This document shows positions 25,917 through 33,686 of a stretch of DNA of 64,000 nt, piece after piece. Position 1 is the first letter of the stretch; each line of letters starts with the position of its first letter. The translations under genes were made by a program, and so were the position numbers. The notes under the pieces were generated by a model. It searched no databases. It was not told the origin of the DNA and saw nothing but the letters and a program-made list of their open reading frames with translations. Origin of the DNA: Bariatricus massiliensis. Lineage in GTDB: Bacteria; Bacillota; Clostridia; Lachnospirales; Lachnospiraceae. The DNA is taken from NCBI RefSeq assembly GCF_900086725.1, contig NZ_LT574836.1, forward strand, positions 664,416-728,415. Reading direction: 5' to 3'.

Positions 25917-26651
25917 CTATACATAATTGGTCTCCATGAGACACAGCCCGAGGGCAGGGCTGGGTGCGCTGCACTTCGATGTCCCTTCTAAGATAGCTGT
26001 GATATCTTCTGGAAAACGTTTCCCGGTTCCGATATCTAAAAGGGTGCCTACGATCAACTGGGGCATAAGGCGCAGAAAGCTGTCTGCACAAATGTAAAGA
26101 TGCAGCTGACTGCTGGATTCCGATGTATAGAGTACAAGCTCAGAGATAGAGCGCACGGTTGATTTTTTATTCTTTCCGGCCGAAAAACAGGCAAAATCAT
26201 GAGTGCCGCACAGCTGGCGGGCCGCAGCCTCAATGGCCTTCGTATGAAGCGGAGCCGGAAAATGAAGCGCGTATTTTCCGGTGAAAATATCCGGTACACG
26301 TCCGGTGTCGAGAAGATAGGTGTAAGCACAGGATTTTAAATTCAAGGCTGCGTGAAAGCGGGAGGGCATCTCGGAAATTCCGGTAACCGCAATATCCATG
26401 GGAAGATTGCGGTTCAGGGCAGTTTTAAGCTCCCGCAGTGAAAGAGGAGTGTCGGTCAGAAAGTGGACTGTCTGGGCGGTGGCGTGGACACCGGGGTCGG
26501 TCTTGACAGCGCCTGTCAAATCAACCTCCTTGCCCGTGACGCGCAGAAGAGCTTCCTGAAGTTTATAAGAGATGGTCTTGCCGGAATCACGCCGGGTGAA
26601 TCCTTGATAGCGGGTACCATCATATTCAATAAGCAATTTTATATTACGCAT
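25917..26651 (-). CDS. truA: TruA-family tRNA pseudouridine synthase (variant)
   Basis: TruA enzymes make pseudouridine at positions 38-40 of the tRNA anticodon arm. 244 residues from the ATG at 26651, whose MRNIKLLIEYDGTRYQGF is the standard N-terminus. The catalytic Asp52 is kept, but the usual GRTDAGVHA reads AVKTDPGVHA, losing the Arg. The middle (FHAALNLKSCAYTYLLD) and end are recognisable but less conserved than in typical TruA. Firmicutes often carry a second truA beside the ribosomal protein operon, so this may be a paralog with another site. The promoter contains repeat copy B. Confidence 0.8.
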   Translation of the reverse strand: MRNIKLLIEYDGTRYQGFTRRDSGKTISYKLQEALLRVTGKEVDLTGAVKTDPGVHATAQTVHFLTDTPLSLRELKTALNRNLPMDIAVTGISEMPSRFHAALNLKSCAYTYLLDTGRVPDIFTGKYALHFPAPLHTKAIEAAARQLCGTHDFACFSAGKNKKSTVRSISELVLYTSESSSQLHLYICADSFLRLMPQLIVGTLLDIGTGKRFPEDITAILEGTSKCSAPSPALGLCLMETNYV

Positions 26652-26685
26652 AAAAATATCCTTTCCGGTTAAATATAATACATAT

Positions 26686-26733
26686 GTGCAATGCAATTGC
26701 CTTTAATTGCACGTATGTGTAATTATTATACCA
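26686..26733 (-). repeat. Promoter-linked dyad repeat, copy B (before truA)
   Basis: On the minus strand TGG-TATAAT (26725-26733) is followed after 12 bases by a symmetric block bounded by GTGCAAT and ATTGCAC (26686-26712), containing the shared core GTGCAATTAAAGGCAATTGC. The truA ATG lies 35 bases further. The same element occurs at 15205-15241, 52222-52278 and 52356-52412. It also occupies the upstream region of the divergent thioesterase gene. Confidence 0.65.
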
Positions 26734-26770
26734 TAAATACCAGATGGATAAAAGAAACAGAGGTGACAAA

Positions 26771-27241
26771 ATGACAGAGAGAAAAGTGGCTGATTCCCTT
26801 GTGGAAACTATACATATGGTCAGGCCCCAGCACCTGAATTCTGCCGGGCGGCTGTTCGGCGGCACACTGATGCAGTGGATTGATGAGGTGGCCGGACTCG
26901 TAGCTAAAAGACATACACATATGAACATCACTACGGCATCCGTAGACAATCTGAATTTTCTGCGCAGTGCATTTCAGAAAGATGTTGTCGTGTTGATAGG
27001 AAAGATGACATATGTAGGACGTACTTCCATGGAAGTGCGTGTGGATACGTATGTAGAAAGTATGGACGGTGTCAGAAAGCCCATCAACCGGGCCTATGTG
27101 ACACTTGTAGCGTTGGGGGAGGACGGCAACCCCACAGAAGTTCCGAAGCTCATCACGGAGACTCCGGGTGAAAAAATGGAGTGGGAAGGTGCGCTGAAGA
27201 GGAGAGAGATGCGTGACTTGAGGCGTAAGGAAGGATTTTAA
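26771..27241 (+). CDS. Acyl-CoA thioesterase (hotdog fold)
   Basis: 156-residue hotdog thioesterase of the YciA/BFIT type: residues ~14-31 HLNSAGRLFGGTLMQWID carry the typical Asn and Gly-Gly-x-Leu-Met pattern, then TASVDNLNFLRSAFQKD and YVGRTSMEVRVDTYVES. It hydrolyses acyl-CoA to acid and CoA; chain length is unknown. The ATG at 26771 has GAGGTG in front and is preferred over the one at 26744. The stop codon overlaps that of the convergent gene (TTAA, 27238-27241) inside a hairpin. Confidence 0.92.
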   Translation: MTERKVADSLVETIHMVRPQHLNSAGRLFGGTLMQWIDEVAGLVAKRHTHMNITTASVDNLNFLRSAFQKDVVVLIGKMTYVGRTSMEVRVDTYVESMDGVRKPINRAYVTLVALGEDGNPTEVPKLITETPGEKMEWEGALKRREMRDLRRKEGF

Positions 27242-27251
27242 CTCCTTCCTT
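27227..27251. terminator. Small bidirectional hairpin at convergent stop codons
   Basis: AAGGAAGGA (27227-27235) pairs with TCCTTCCTT (27243-27251) around a seven-base loop holding the two overlapping stops. The T-tract is short (TTCCTTTTCT), so termination strength is uncertain. Confidence 0.6.
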
Positions 27252-27534
27252 TTCTGCCCCCGTTTTTCTGCATATTCTGTACCATCTGTACCATATTATC
27301 AATCTGTGCGCATTCTTGAGGGGATTTTCCTTCTTTGAGAATGTCGAGAATCAGAGACACTTCGCCGGGGGTGAATTGAATCCCCTTTTTATTGGCACTG
27401 GTTATCAGATTCATCATGACGGGAGCCAGAGACTTCCCATTCTTCCCTTTCGTCTGCTGGGCTGCCGCTTTGATCAGCTCCAGTTTCACAGGGTCCAGAT
27501 TCTTCATTGCCGGATTGTTCATCCATTCGTTCAT
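27238..27534 (-). CDS. Small helical protein, unknown function
   Basis: 98 residues, predicted all-helical and soluble: MNEWMNNPAMKNLDPVKLEL, then GKSLAPVMMNLITSANKKGI and FTPGEVSLILDILKEGKSP. The regular hydrophobic spacing shows that it is a real protein, and similar small proteins occur in Lachnospiraceae, but no function is known to me. AAGGAC precedes the ATG. Its first 146 bases overlap the tail of the upstream gene in a different frame, an unusually long overlap. The two products are probably made together and may interact. Confidence 0.65.
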   Translation of the reverse strand: MNEWMNNPAMKNLDPVKLELIKAAAQQTKGKNGKSLAPVMMNLITSANKKGIQFTPGEVSLILDILKEGKSPQECAQIDNMVQMVQNMQKNGGRKGRS

Positions 27535-28000
27535 TGTTATCCGTCCTTTCTGACTGAAATGCGTTCATCATATCGAACATTGATTGTTGTTCGGGCGTCA
27601 GCATCTGCTTAGCCATCTCCGAAAAATCCATGCCTCCTGCTGAAAAACCACCATTTCCGTTGGAACTATCCCCAGCAGCATTCATTACTTCCATCATACT
27701 CATAACCTGAGCAAACATATCCATAGTCTGGCCTGCATCCTCAGGGAGGTAAGGCCCCAAATCCTGAAGCATGGATGCGAGTGTGAACTCTTTTTGCCGC
27801 AGCCGCCCTCTGCGGCTATGATAATAAGGAGGTTGGAAATAGTAAATGGCATTCTGAAATTCCGAAAATTTGGCATACATGCCCGCCATACGCTGAAAAT
27901 CGGGCGGCATATAGGGAAGCATCAGTTTAAGCATCTGAATAGCTTCATTTGTCACCATCATATCAAAAGGTGTCATTTTTAAAGGCGGTCTCTTTTCCAT
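27389..28000 (-). CDS. Met/Gln-rich protein of unknown function with low-complexity tail
   Basis: 203 residues from the ATG at 28000. Residues 1-50 are helical and Met-rich (FDMMVTNEAIQMLKLMLPYM), the middle contains FSEMAKQMLTPEQQSMFDMM, and the last ~55 residues are an acidic Ser/Glu/Gly tail. Most of that tail is encoded in the 146-base overlap with the next gene, where the other frame looks like the better protein, so the tail may be a by-product of overlap or of a lost stop codon. I do not recognise the family. Not membrane-bound. Confidence 0.55.
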   Translation of the reverse strand: MEKRPPLKMTPFDMMVTNEAIQMLKLMLPYMPPDFQRMAGMYAKFSEFQNAIYYFQPPYYHSRRGRLRQKEFTLASMLQDLGPYLPEDAGQTMDMFAQVMSMMEVMNAAGDSSNGNGGFSAGGMDFSEMAKQMLTPEQQSMFDMMNAFQSERTDNNERMDEQSGNEESGPCETGADQSGSPADEREEWEVSGSRHDESDNQCQ

Positions 28001-28099
28001 ATATACTCTCCGATACAGCGTTATAAATATATATGTGCCATGATGCTGATTTATGAAAACAGCATATACTGAAATGAGAGAATGAAACAGGTGAAAATC

Positions 28100-28246
28100 A
28101 TGAACAGAACAATTATTATCGAAGGAAATTCGGTATATGAGCTGGATGAAAACTGTATGCTGAAGAAACACTGCAAATCTGCGGAAGAGAAAAAAGAGAA
28201 GAAAAGATTGGTGGATGTTCCAGATGAAAAAGAAGAGAAACGCTAG
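28100..28246 (+). CDS. Small protein of 48 residues, unknown function
   Basis: ATG at 28100 with AGGTGAA upstream, stop TAG at 28244-28246. The product begins MNRTIIIEGNSVYELDENC, then MLKK, and ends in a highly charged Lys/Glu tail. It lies between a divergent gene and a terminator palindrome, giving it a plausible transcription unit of its own. The good ribosome site and non-random N-terminus support coding; nothing more can be said. Confidence 0.5.
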   Translation: MNRTIIIEGNSVYELDENCMLKKHCKSAEEKKEKKRLVDVPDEKEEKR

Positions 28247-28258
28247 ATGATATAGAAA

Positions 28259-28284
28259 ATGGGGATGCCTTAAGGCATCCCCAT
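28259..28284. terminator. 26-bp perfect palindrome, bidirectional terminator
   Basis: Perfect self-complementary stretch with arms ATGGGGATGCC and GGCATCCCCAT around TTAA, between the convergent 48-residue gene and the Cys-rich gene. On the minus strand it is followed by TTTTCT. Confidence 0.8.
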
Positions 28285-28300
28285 CTTAGATTACTGCGTA

Positions 28301-28555
28301 TTAGCAGCCACATCCACAGCCATTGCCGCATCCGTTGTTGCCAAATCCACCACAGCAGCACAGAAGCAGTAAGATAATCCAGATACAGCTGTCGTTTCCG
28401 CCGCAGTCATTGCCGCCAAATCCGCCGCCGCATCCGCCGCAGCAGAAGAGAAGGATAATAATCCAGAGACAGGAAGACATCCCGCCGCCGCATCCACAGT
28501 TTGATGCGCTATTCTCGCATCCACATCCACAGTTTGTTGCACTTAAATCACTCAT
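28301..28555 (-). CDS. Cysteine/glycine-rich small protein (high-cysteine HCB-like)
   Basis: 84 residues, 18 of them Cys and a large share Gly. The layout is two similar halves: a Cys-Gly cluster, then a short hydrophobic run (SCLWIIILLFCC and SCIWIILLLLCCC), ending in GCGNGCGCGC. The start at 28555 is chosen because GGAGG lies eight bases upstream; the ATG at 28570 has none. Such proteins are frequent in Lachnospiraceae and are named in databases after insect chorion proteins because of composition only. It may be membrane-associated, metal-binding or a spore-coat type cross-linked protein; none of this is shown. It is divergent from the subtilase. Confidence 0.75.
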   Translation of the reverse strand: MSDLSATNCGCGCENSASNCGCGGGMSSCLWIIILLFCCGGCGGGFGGNDCGGNDSCIWIILLLLCCCGGFGNNGCGNGCGCGC

Positions 28556-28674
28556 GTTAATAGCCTCCATTGGGTTTCTTTACACTTCATCATATGTAGC
28601 ACAGCTTGCCAGTGTTTCCATATTTTAAACATTTTTCTATCTTTCTGAATATCTTAAAACAAAAAGGATATAAA

Positions 28675-29565
28675 ATGAAAGAATTAAAGAAGACAATCCA
28701 CTACTGGTGTCCTGATGTAATAGATAGGAAATTTACGGGAAGGGGGATTGCCATCGCTGTACTAGATACGGGAATCCAGCCCCATCCCGATCTTGCGGCG
28801 CATATTTCAGCCTGGAAAGATTGTGTGAATGGAAGGGAGCATCCCTATGACGATAACGGACACGGAACGCATGTGGCCGGCATCCTTGCCGGTGACGGAC
28901 GTTGTATGAGAGGGATGTATGCAGGGATGGCGCCCGATGCAAGGCTGATATCCGTAAAGGTTCTCAATGAAAAAGGAGACGGAAGGATAGATCAAGTCAT
29001 TCAAGGGATACGTTTTATCTTGGAGCAAAAGGAGCGCCTGAGAATACGTATTGTCAATATCTCTATTGGAACTCTGCCGCACCCACAAAACAAAGGAGAG
29101 CAAAATTTATTGTTCTGGGTGGAAAAAATGTGGGATGCGGGACTGGTGGTCGTGGCTGCGGCAGGGAATCTGGGGCCGGAGGAAGGGAGTATCACACTGC
29201 CCGGAATCAGCAGAAAAGTCATTACAGTCGGCGCCGATGTACCCGCCGGTGTCAGACGAATGTATTCAGGATGTGGGCCGACCGTCGAGTGTGTAAAAAA
29301 ACCGGATGTGACAGCTCCGGGACTGGGGATATACTCCTGTAATCACCTATATCCAAGACGCAGCAGAATGCCTTATATTAAAAAAAGCGGCACTTCTATG
29401 GCAACGCCGGTCGTATCAGGGGCGGCAGCACTTTTGCTTGAGAAGTACCCGGATATGAGCAATACGGAGGTGAAGCTAAGGGTTTGGAATGGGTGTGAAG
29501 ATATGGGGCTGCCGGAAAATCAACAGGGACACGGCAGGATTCATATACAGAAACTATTGGCATAA
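28675..29565 (+). CDS. S8 family serine peptidase (intracellular-type subtilase)
   Basis: 296-residue subtilisin-like protease with a complete triad: Asp31 (AVLDTGIQ), His63 (NGHGTHVAGI), Ser241 (KSGTSMATPVVSG), and oxyanion Asn165 (AAAGNLGP). There is no signal peptide and no propeptide of normal length, so it resembles intracellular subtilases, which degrade cell proteins or process a specific partner. The ATG at 28675 is chosen from the family N-terminus; the longer upstream frame has no ribosome site. It is divergent from the Cys-rich small protein gene, 119 bases away. Confidence 0.92.
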   Translation: MKELKKTIHYWCPDVIDRKFTGRGIAIAVLDTGIQPHPDLAAHISAWKDCVNGREHPYDDNGHGTHVAGILAGDGRCMRGMYAGMAPDARLISVKVLNEKGDGRIDQVIQGIRFILEQKERLRIRIVNISIGTLPHPQNKGEQNLLFWVEKMWDAGLVVVAAAGNLGPEEGSITLPGISRKVITVGADVPAGVRRMYSGCGPTVECVKKPDVTAPGLGIYSCNHLYPRRSRMPYIKKSGTSMATPVVSGAAALLLEKYPDMSNTEVKLRVWNGCEDMGLPENQQGHGRIHIQKLLA

Positions 29566-29591
29566 AATTCAATATGTAATTGGTAATTTTA

Positions 29592-29620
29592 TTGACAAGG
29601 ATTGAATTTAAGGTGATAAT
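29592..29620 (+). promoter_or_regulatory. Promoter of the REC-HD-GYP gene
   Basis: Perfect TTGACA (29592-29597), 17 bases, GATAAT (29615-29620), 41 bases before the ATG at 29662. Confidence 0.65.
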
Positions 29621-29661
29621 AGAGTCGTAACAGAAATTTACGTTTAGGAGAAGCAAAAGGG

Positions 29662-30756
29662 ATGCAAGGGCGGAACACGATTCTAATAGTAGATGATCAG
29701 GAAGTCAACCGTATGATACTAGCGGAGACTTTCCGAGAACAATATAAGCTTGCGGAAGCCATAAATGGCGAGGAGGCACTTCAATATATTTATGACCATG
29801 AAGATGAATTAGCGGCTATTCTGCTGGACATTGTGATGCCCAAGCTGGATGGTTTCCAAGTGATGGAACGACTGGAAGCCGATGGGATAGTAAGGCGTAT
29901 TCCAGTCTTCTTCATCACAGCCGCCGACTCTCATGATACAATTATACGGGGATATAATATGGGAGTGGTGGATGTCATCAGTAAACCTTTTTTTCCTGAA
30001 TTTATTCAGCGCCGTATCGGGAATGTCGTGGAATTGTACCAGACAAGGGAGAAGCTGAAGGATATCGTTGACCGTCAGGTCGTTGAACTGCAGAAGCAGG
30101 CTGACAAGCTGAAAAAGCAGGCAGATGAACTGCAGCATGTCAACAGTTCAATCATTGAGATGCTCAGTACTATCATCGAATTCCGTGACTGCGAATCGGG
30201 GGAACATGTCAAGCGGATACGGGATATTACGAGTATGCTTCTTGACTGTGTGACTAAATTTTACCCAGAGTACCAGATAGAAGAAGAGCAGATTCCTCTG
30301 CTTTGTGATGCGGCAGTCATGCACGATGTTGGTAAGATTTCTATTCCCGATTCTATTTTGAAGAAACCGGGCAGACTTACCAAAGAAGAATTTGAATTGA
30401 TGAAAGAGCATACTATCAAGGGATGCGACATATTGGACAGTATCCCGAATATCAAGGACAGTGAGCTATATAAGTACTGTTATGATATTTGCCGTCATCA
30501 TCATGAGCGCTGGGATGGCAATGGTTACCCGGACCGGCTGAAAGGGGATGAAATATCTATCCAAGCTCAGGTAGTGTCCCTTGCCGATGTCTACGATGCG
30601 CTTGTGAGTGAACGTGTATATAAGAGCGCCTACTCACATGAAAAGGCAGTACAGATGATTTTGAATGAAGAGTGCGGGGTATTTAATCCTAAACTTCTCA
30701 CCTGTTTCCAAAAGATAGCAGACCAAATCAATCTGAGTTTATATAAGCAGCAATAA
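29662..30756 (+). CDS. Response regulator with HD-GYP output domain
   Basis: 364 residues. Receiver domain 1-125 with acidic pair Asp11/12, phospho-acceptor Asp56 and the Lys of ISKPF; a coiled coil ~130-165 with a repeated QKQADKLKKQADEL pattern; then an HD-GYP domain with HDVGKI and HHERWDGNGYPDRL. Such proteins hydrolyse cyclic dinucleotides (usually c-di-GMP) under control of a sensor kinase. No kinase gene is adjacent, so the partner is elsewhere. The metal ligands visible are intact, suggesting an active phosphodiesterase. Confidence 0.92.
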   Translation: MQGRNTILIVDDQEVNRMILAETFREQYKLAEAINGEEALQYIYDHEDELAAILLDIVMPKLDGFQVMERLEADGIVRRIPVFFITAADSHDTIIRGYNMGVVDVISKPFFPEFIQRRIGNVVELYQTREKLKDIVDRQVVELQKQADKLKKQADELQHVNSSIIEMLSTIIEFRDCESGEHVKRIRDITSMLLDCVTKFYPEYQIEEEQIPLLCDAAVMHDVGKISIPDSILKKPGRLTKEEFELMKEHTIKGCDILDSIPNIKDSELYKYCYDICRHHHERWDGNGYPDRLKGDEISIQAQVVSLADVYDALVSERVYKSAYSHEKAVQMILNEECGVFNPKLLTCFQKIADQINLSLYKQQ

Positions 30757-30761
30757 AAGAA

Positions 30762-30797
30762 AAAAGATTGTCAAGAAAAAACACTTGACAGTCTTTT
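30762..30797 (+). terminator. Rho-independent terminator after the REC-HD-GYP gene
   Basis: AAAAGATTGTCAAG (30762-30775) pairs with CTTGACAGTCTTTT (30784-30797) with one G-U pair, followed by CCTTTTGTT. The right arm contains the -35 box of the next promoter. Confidence 0.8.
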
Positions 30798-30813
30798 CCT
30801 TTTGTTATATGAT
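30785..30813 (+). promoter_or_regulatory. Strong promoter of the ylxM-ffh operon
   Basis: Perfect TTGACA (30785-30790), 17 bases, TATGAT (30808-30813), just before the ylxM ATG (leader about 11 bases). The -35 is built into the preceding terminator stem. Confidence 0.75.
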
Positions 30814-30830
30814 AACACAGGTGATAAATG

Positions 30831-31175
30831 ATGGACGAAATACTGAAACAGACATTATTATATGATTTCTACGGAGAACTTCTGACGGAGCATCAGAAGG
30901 AGATATATGAGCAGGCTGTCCTTGAGGACTACTCTTTAAGTGAGATTGCGAAAGAGGCCGGAATCAGCCGTCAGGGAGTGCATGATATGATTAAGCGGTG
31001 CACGAAGACTCTGGAAGGGTATGAGGAAAAGCTTCATCTGGTAGAAAAGTTTGTGTCTGTAAAACAAAAGGTCAGTGAGATAGATGAATTGCTGGAGAAC
31101 TATGAGCATCAGGATGAAAAAGACTTGATTGCAAAAGTAAAGCGAATATCCGGCGAGATAATAGAGGAGTTATAA
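30831..31175 (+). CDS. ylxM: YlxM family DNA-binding protein (UPF0122)
   Basis: 114-residue helix-turn-helix protein resembling sigma factor region 4: SLSEIAKEAGISRQGVHDMIKRCTK, then a helical tail. The gene precedes ffh in most Firmicutes and the protein is thought to affect the SRP pathway. The ATG at 30831 is preferred over 30828 because AGGTGA ends six bases before it. It is separated from ffh by a single base. Confidence 0.93.
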   Translation: MDEILKQTLLYDFYGELLTEHQKEIYEQAVLEDYSLSEIAKEAGISRQGVHDMIKRCTKTLEGYEEKLHLVEKFVSVKQKVSEIDELLENYEHQDEKDLIAKVKRISGEIIEEL

Positions 31176-31176
31176 T

Positions 31177-32538
31177 ATGGCGTTTGACAGTTTAACAGAA
31201 AAACTTCAGAATGTTTTTAAGAACCTCCGGAGCAAAGGGCGGCTCACCGAAGATGATGTGAAGGCGGCGCTGCGAGAAGTAAAGATGGCGCTTTTGGAGG
31301 CGGATGTTAACTTCAAGGTAGTAAGGAGTTTTATCAAAGATGTTCAGGAGCGCGCAGTCGGGCAGGATGTGATGAACGGTCTTAATCCCGGACAGATGGT
31401 CATTAAGATTGTGAATGAAGAGCTGGTCCGCCTGATGGGGTCTGAGATGACGGAGATTAAGCTCCAGCCCGGAAGTTCTAAAACTGTCATTATGATGGCG
31501 GGCCTTCAGGGAGCAGGTAAAACGACCACGACAGCAAAACTTGCTGGCAAGTTCAAGCTCAAGGGCAAGAAGCCGCTGCTGGTAGCCTGTGATGTCTACC
31601 GTCCGGCGGCAATCAAGCAGCTTCAGATCAACGGGGAAAAGCAAGGCGTGGAAGTGTTTTCCATGGGAGACAAGCAGAAACCTGCCGACATTGCCAAAGC
31701 GGCGCTTGAACATGCCGCGAAGAATGGCAACAACCTGATTATTCTTGATACGGCGGGGCGTCTGCATGTGGATGAAGAGATGATGGAAGAGCTGCAGGAC
31801 ATCAAGAATGCCGTGGAAGTCCATCAGACGATTCTTGTAGTCGATGCCATGACCGGTCAGGACGCGGTCAACGTAGCAGAGAATTTTAATCAAAAGATTG
31901 GCATAGACGGTGTCATTGTGACAAAATTAGACGGTGATACCAGAGGCGGTGCGGCGCTTTCAATTAAAGCAGTCACCGGCTGTCCCATACTTTATGTTGG
32001 TATGGGAGAGAAGCTTTCTGATTTGGAGCAGTTTTATCCGGACAGAATGGCTTCCAGAATACTGGGCATGGGCGATGTCTTAAGCCTCATTGAAAAAGTC
32101 GGTGAGGAGATTGACGAAGAACAGGCCAGAAAGATGACAGATAAGCTCAAAAAGGCACAATTCGATTTTGAGGATTATCTGGAGAGTATGAAGCAGATGC
32201 GCAAGATGGGCGGCTTTGGCAGTATCCTTGGGATGATGCCGGGGATGGGCGCCATGGGCGGCAAAGGAAAGATGCCCGATATCGACGCGGATGATGCGGA
32301 GCAGAAGATGGCGAGAGTGGAATCCATTATTTATTCCATGACAATCAAGGAACGCCAGAATCCCGATTTGCTCAACCTATCCAGAAAGCGTAGAATTGCG
32401 GCGGGCGCCGGCGTTGACTTGGCAGAAGTGAACCGGACGGTGAAGCAGTTCGAACAGATGCGAAAGATGATGAAGCAGTTCCCCGGGATGATGGGAGGCA
32501 AAGGTGGTAAGAAAGGCAAGTTCAGACTTCCTTTTTAA
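31177..32538 (+). CDS. ffh: Signal recognition particle protein Ffh
   Basis: GTPase of the signal recognition particle that binds 4.5S/6S RNA and nascent signal sequences and docks with FtsY at the membrane. 453 residues: N domain 1-90, G domain with P-loop GLQGAGKT (109-116), DVYRPAA, DTAGRLHVDE and TKLDGDTRGG, and a Met-rich M domain from ~330 (GSILGMMPGMGAMGG, and the RNA-binding SRKRRIAAGAG). Full length and complete. It is followed by rpsP after 36 bases in the usual order. Confidence 0.99.
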   Translation: MAFDSLTEKLQNVFKNLRSKGRLTEDDVKAALREVKMALLEADVNFKVVRSFIKDVQERAVGQDVMNGLNPGQMVIKIVNEELVRLMGSEMTEIKLQPGSSKTVIMMAGLQGAGKTTTTAKLAGKFKLKGKKPLLVACDVYRPAAIKQLQINGEKQGVEVFSMGDKQKPADIAKAALEHAAKNGNNLIILDTAGRLHVDEEMMEELQDIKNAVEVHQTILVVDAMTGQDAVNVAENFNQKIGIDGVIVTKLDGDTRGGAALSIKAVTGCPILYVGMGEKLSDLEQFYPDRMASRILGMGDVLSLIEKVGEEIDEEQARKMTDKLKKAQFDFEDYLESMKQMRKMGGFGSILGMMPGMGAMGGKGKMPDIDADDAEQKMARVESIIYSMTIKERQNPDLLNLSRKRRIAAGAGVDLAEVNRTVKQFEQMRKMMKQFPGMMGGKGGKKGKFRLPF

Positions 32539-32574
32539 CACATAGATAATCAAGAGAGAAAGAGGTGAAATAAA

Positions 32575-32820
32575 ATGGCAGTAAAAATCAGATTAAAAAG
32601 AATGGGACAGAAAAAGGCTCCTTTCTATAGAATCGTTGTAGCTGACGGCAGAGCTCCGAGAGACGGTAAATTTATCGAAGAAATCGGTACTTATGATCCG
32701 ACTCAGAATCCAAGCGTATTCAAAGTGGACGAAGAGGCAGCTAAGAAATGGTTAAACAACGGTGCTCAGCCTACAGAAGTAGTTGGCAAGATTTTTAAAG
32801 CAGCAGGTATTGAGAAATAG
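32575..32820 (+). CDS. rpsP: 30S ribosomal protein S16
   Basis: 81-residue S16, a 30S assembly protein binding 16S rRNA. N-terminus VKIRLKRMGQKKAPFYRIVV and GTYDPTQNP are diagnostic. Strong ribosome site (AGAGGTGA). Positioned between ffh and khpA as in other Firmicutes. Confidence 0.99.
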   Translation: MAVKIRLKRMGQKKAPFYRIVVADGRAPRDGKFIEEIGTYDPTQNPSVFKVDEEAAKKWLNNGAQPTEVVGKIFKAAGIEK

Positions 32821-32843
32821 GCTGCTTCGCGGAGGTGCGAGTG

Positions 32844-33074
32844 ATGAAAAATTTAGTAGAAGTAATTACAAAAGCACTGGTAGATGATCCTGCGAGTGTG
32901 GTAGTTACAGAGAAACAGGAAGGCAGGACCACGGTTGTCGAAGTACATGTCGCAGATAACGACATGGGGAAGGTAATCGGAAAACAAGGCCGAATTGCAA
33001 AAGCAATCCGTTCCGTTGTGAAAGCCGCTGCGGCGAAGGAAGATAAGAAAGTCGTAGTTGAAATTATGCAATAA
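32844..33074 (+). CDS. khpA: KH domain RNA-binding protein KhpA
   Basis: 76-residue single KH domain protein (YlqC/KhpA) with the GxxG loop in KVIGKQGRIAKAIRSVVKA. In other Gram-positives it pairs with KhpB and binds many RNAs, affecting cell elongation. The ATG at 32844 is set by GGAGGTG at 32831-32837. Sits between rpsP and rimM. Confidence 0.96.
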   Translation: MKNLVEVITKALVDDPASVVVTEKQEGRTTVVEVHVADNDMGKVIGKQGRIAKAIRSVVKAAAAKEDKKVVVEIMQ

Positions 33075-33158
33075 GCAGTCAAAGAAGATGAAACGCAGGT
33101 AAGTGTAAATTTATCTGCGTTTTGTGCACTCATGGGATATGTGAAAGGATTTAGGAGA

Positions 33159-33671
33159 ATGTCAAAGGAACAATATTTGCAGGTGGGCGTAATCACCGCC
33201 ACACACGGCATCAAGGGAGAGGTCAAGGTGTTTCCGACAACAGATGATGCCGCACGCTTCAAAGTGCTGAAAGAAGTGATTTTGGATACGGGAAAAGAGC
33301 AGATTCCGCTGGAGATAGAAAATGTTAAGTTCTTCAAACAATTTGTTATTCTAAAATTTAAGGGAATCGATAATATAAATGATATAGAGAAGTACAGAAA
33401 GATGCCGCTGCTTGTCACGAGAGAAGATGCAGTGGAACTGGAAGAAGACGAGTATTTTATTACAGATATGATAGGGATGCAAGTGCTGAGTGAGGACGGT
33501 AAAAACTTTGGTATCCTCCGCGACGTGATGGAGACCGGAGCAAATGATGTCTATGTGATTGACAGCGATGAGCACGGGGAAGTACTTGTCCCGGCCATAC
33601 ACGAATGTGTGTTGAATGTGGATATTGAAAAGCGGGAGATGCATATACATCTTCTAGAAGGATTACTGTGA
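33159..33671 (+). CDS. rimM: Ribosome maturation factor RimM
   Basis: 170 residues, two beta-barrel domains. RimM binds S19 and helps maturation of the 30S head. Motifs: VGVITATHGIKGEVKVFPTTD in the N domain, and YFITDMIGMQVLSEDG with LVPAIHECVLNVD in the PRC-type C domain. The ATG at 33159 with TAGGAGA is preferred over the ATG at 33132. Followed by trmD after 15 bases. Confidence 0.96.
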   Translation: MSKEQYLQVGVITATHGIKGEVKVFPTTDDAARFKVLKEVILDTGKEQIPLEIENVKFFKQFVILKFKGIDNINDIEKYRKMPLLVTREDAVELEEDEYFITDMIGMQVLSEDGKNFGILRDVMETGANDVYVIDSDEHGEVLVPAIHECVLNVDIEKREMHIHLLEGLL

Positions 33672-33686
33672 CAGAGAGGATAAATC

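Noticed and set aside
28323..28628. Proline-rich plus-strand frame opposite the Cys-rich gene
   Set aside because: The Pro/His richness is just the complement of Gly/Cys codons; no ribosome site.
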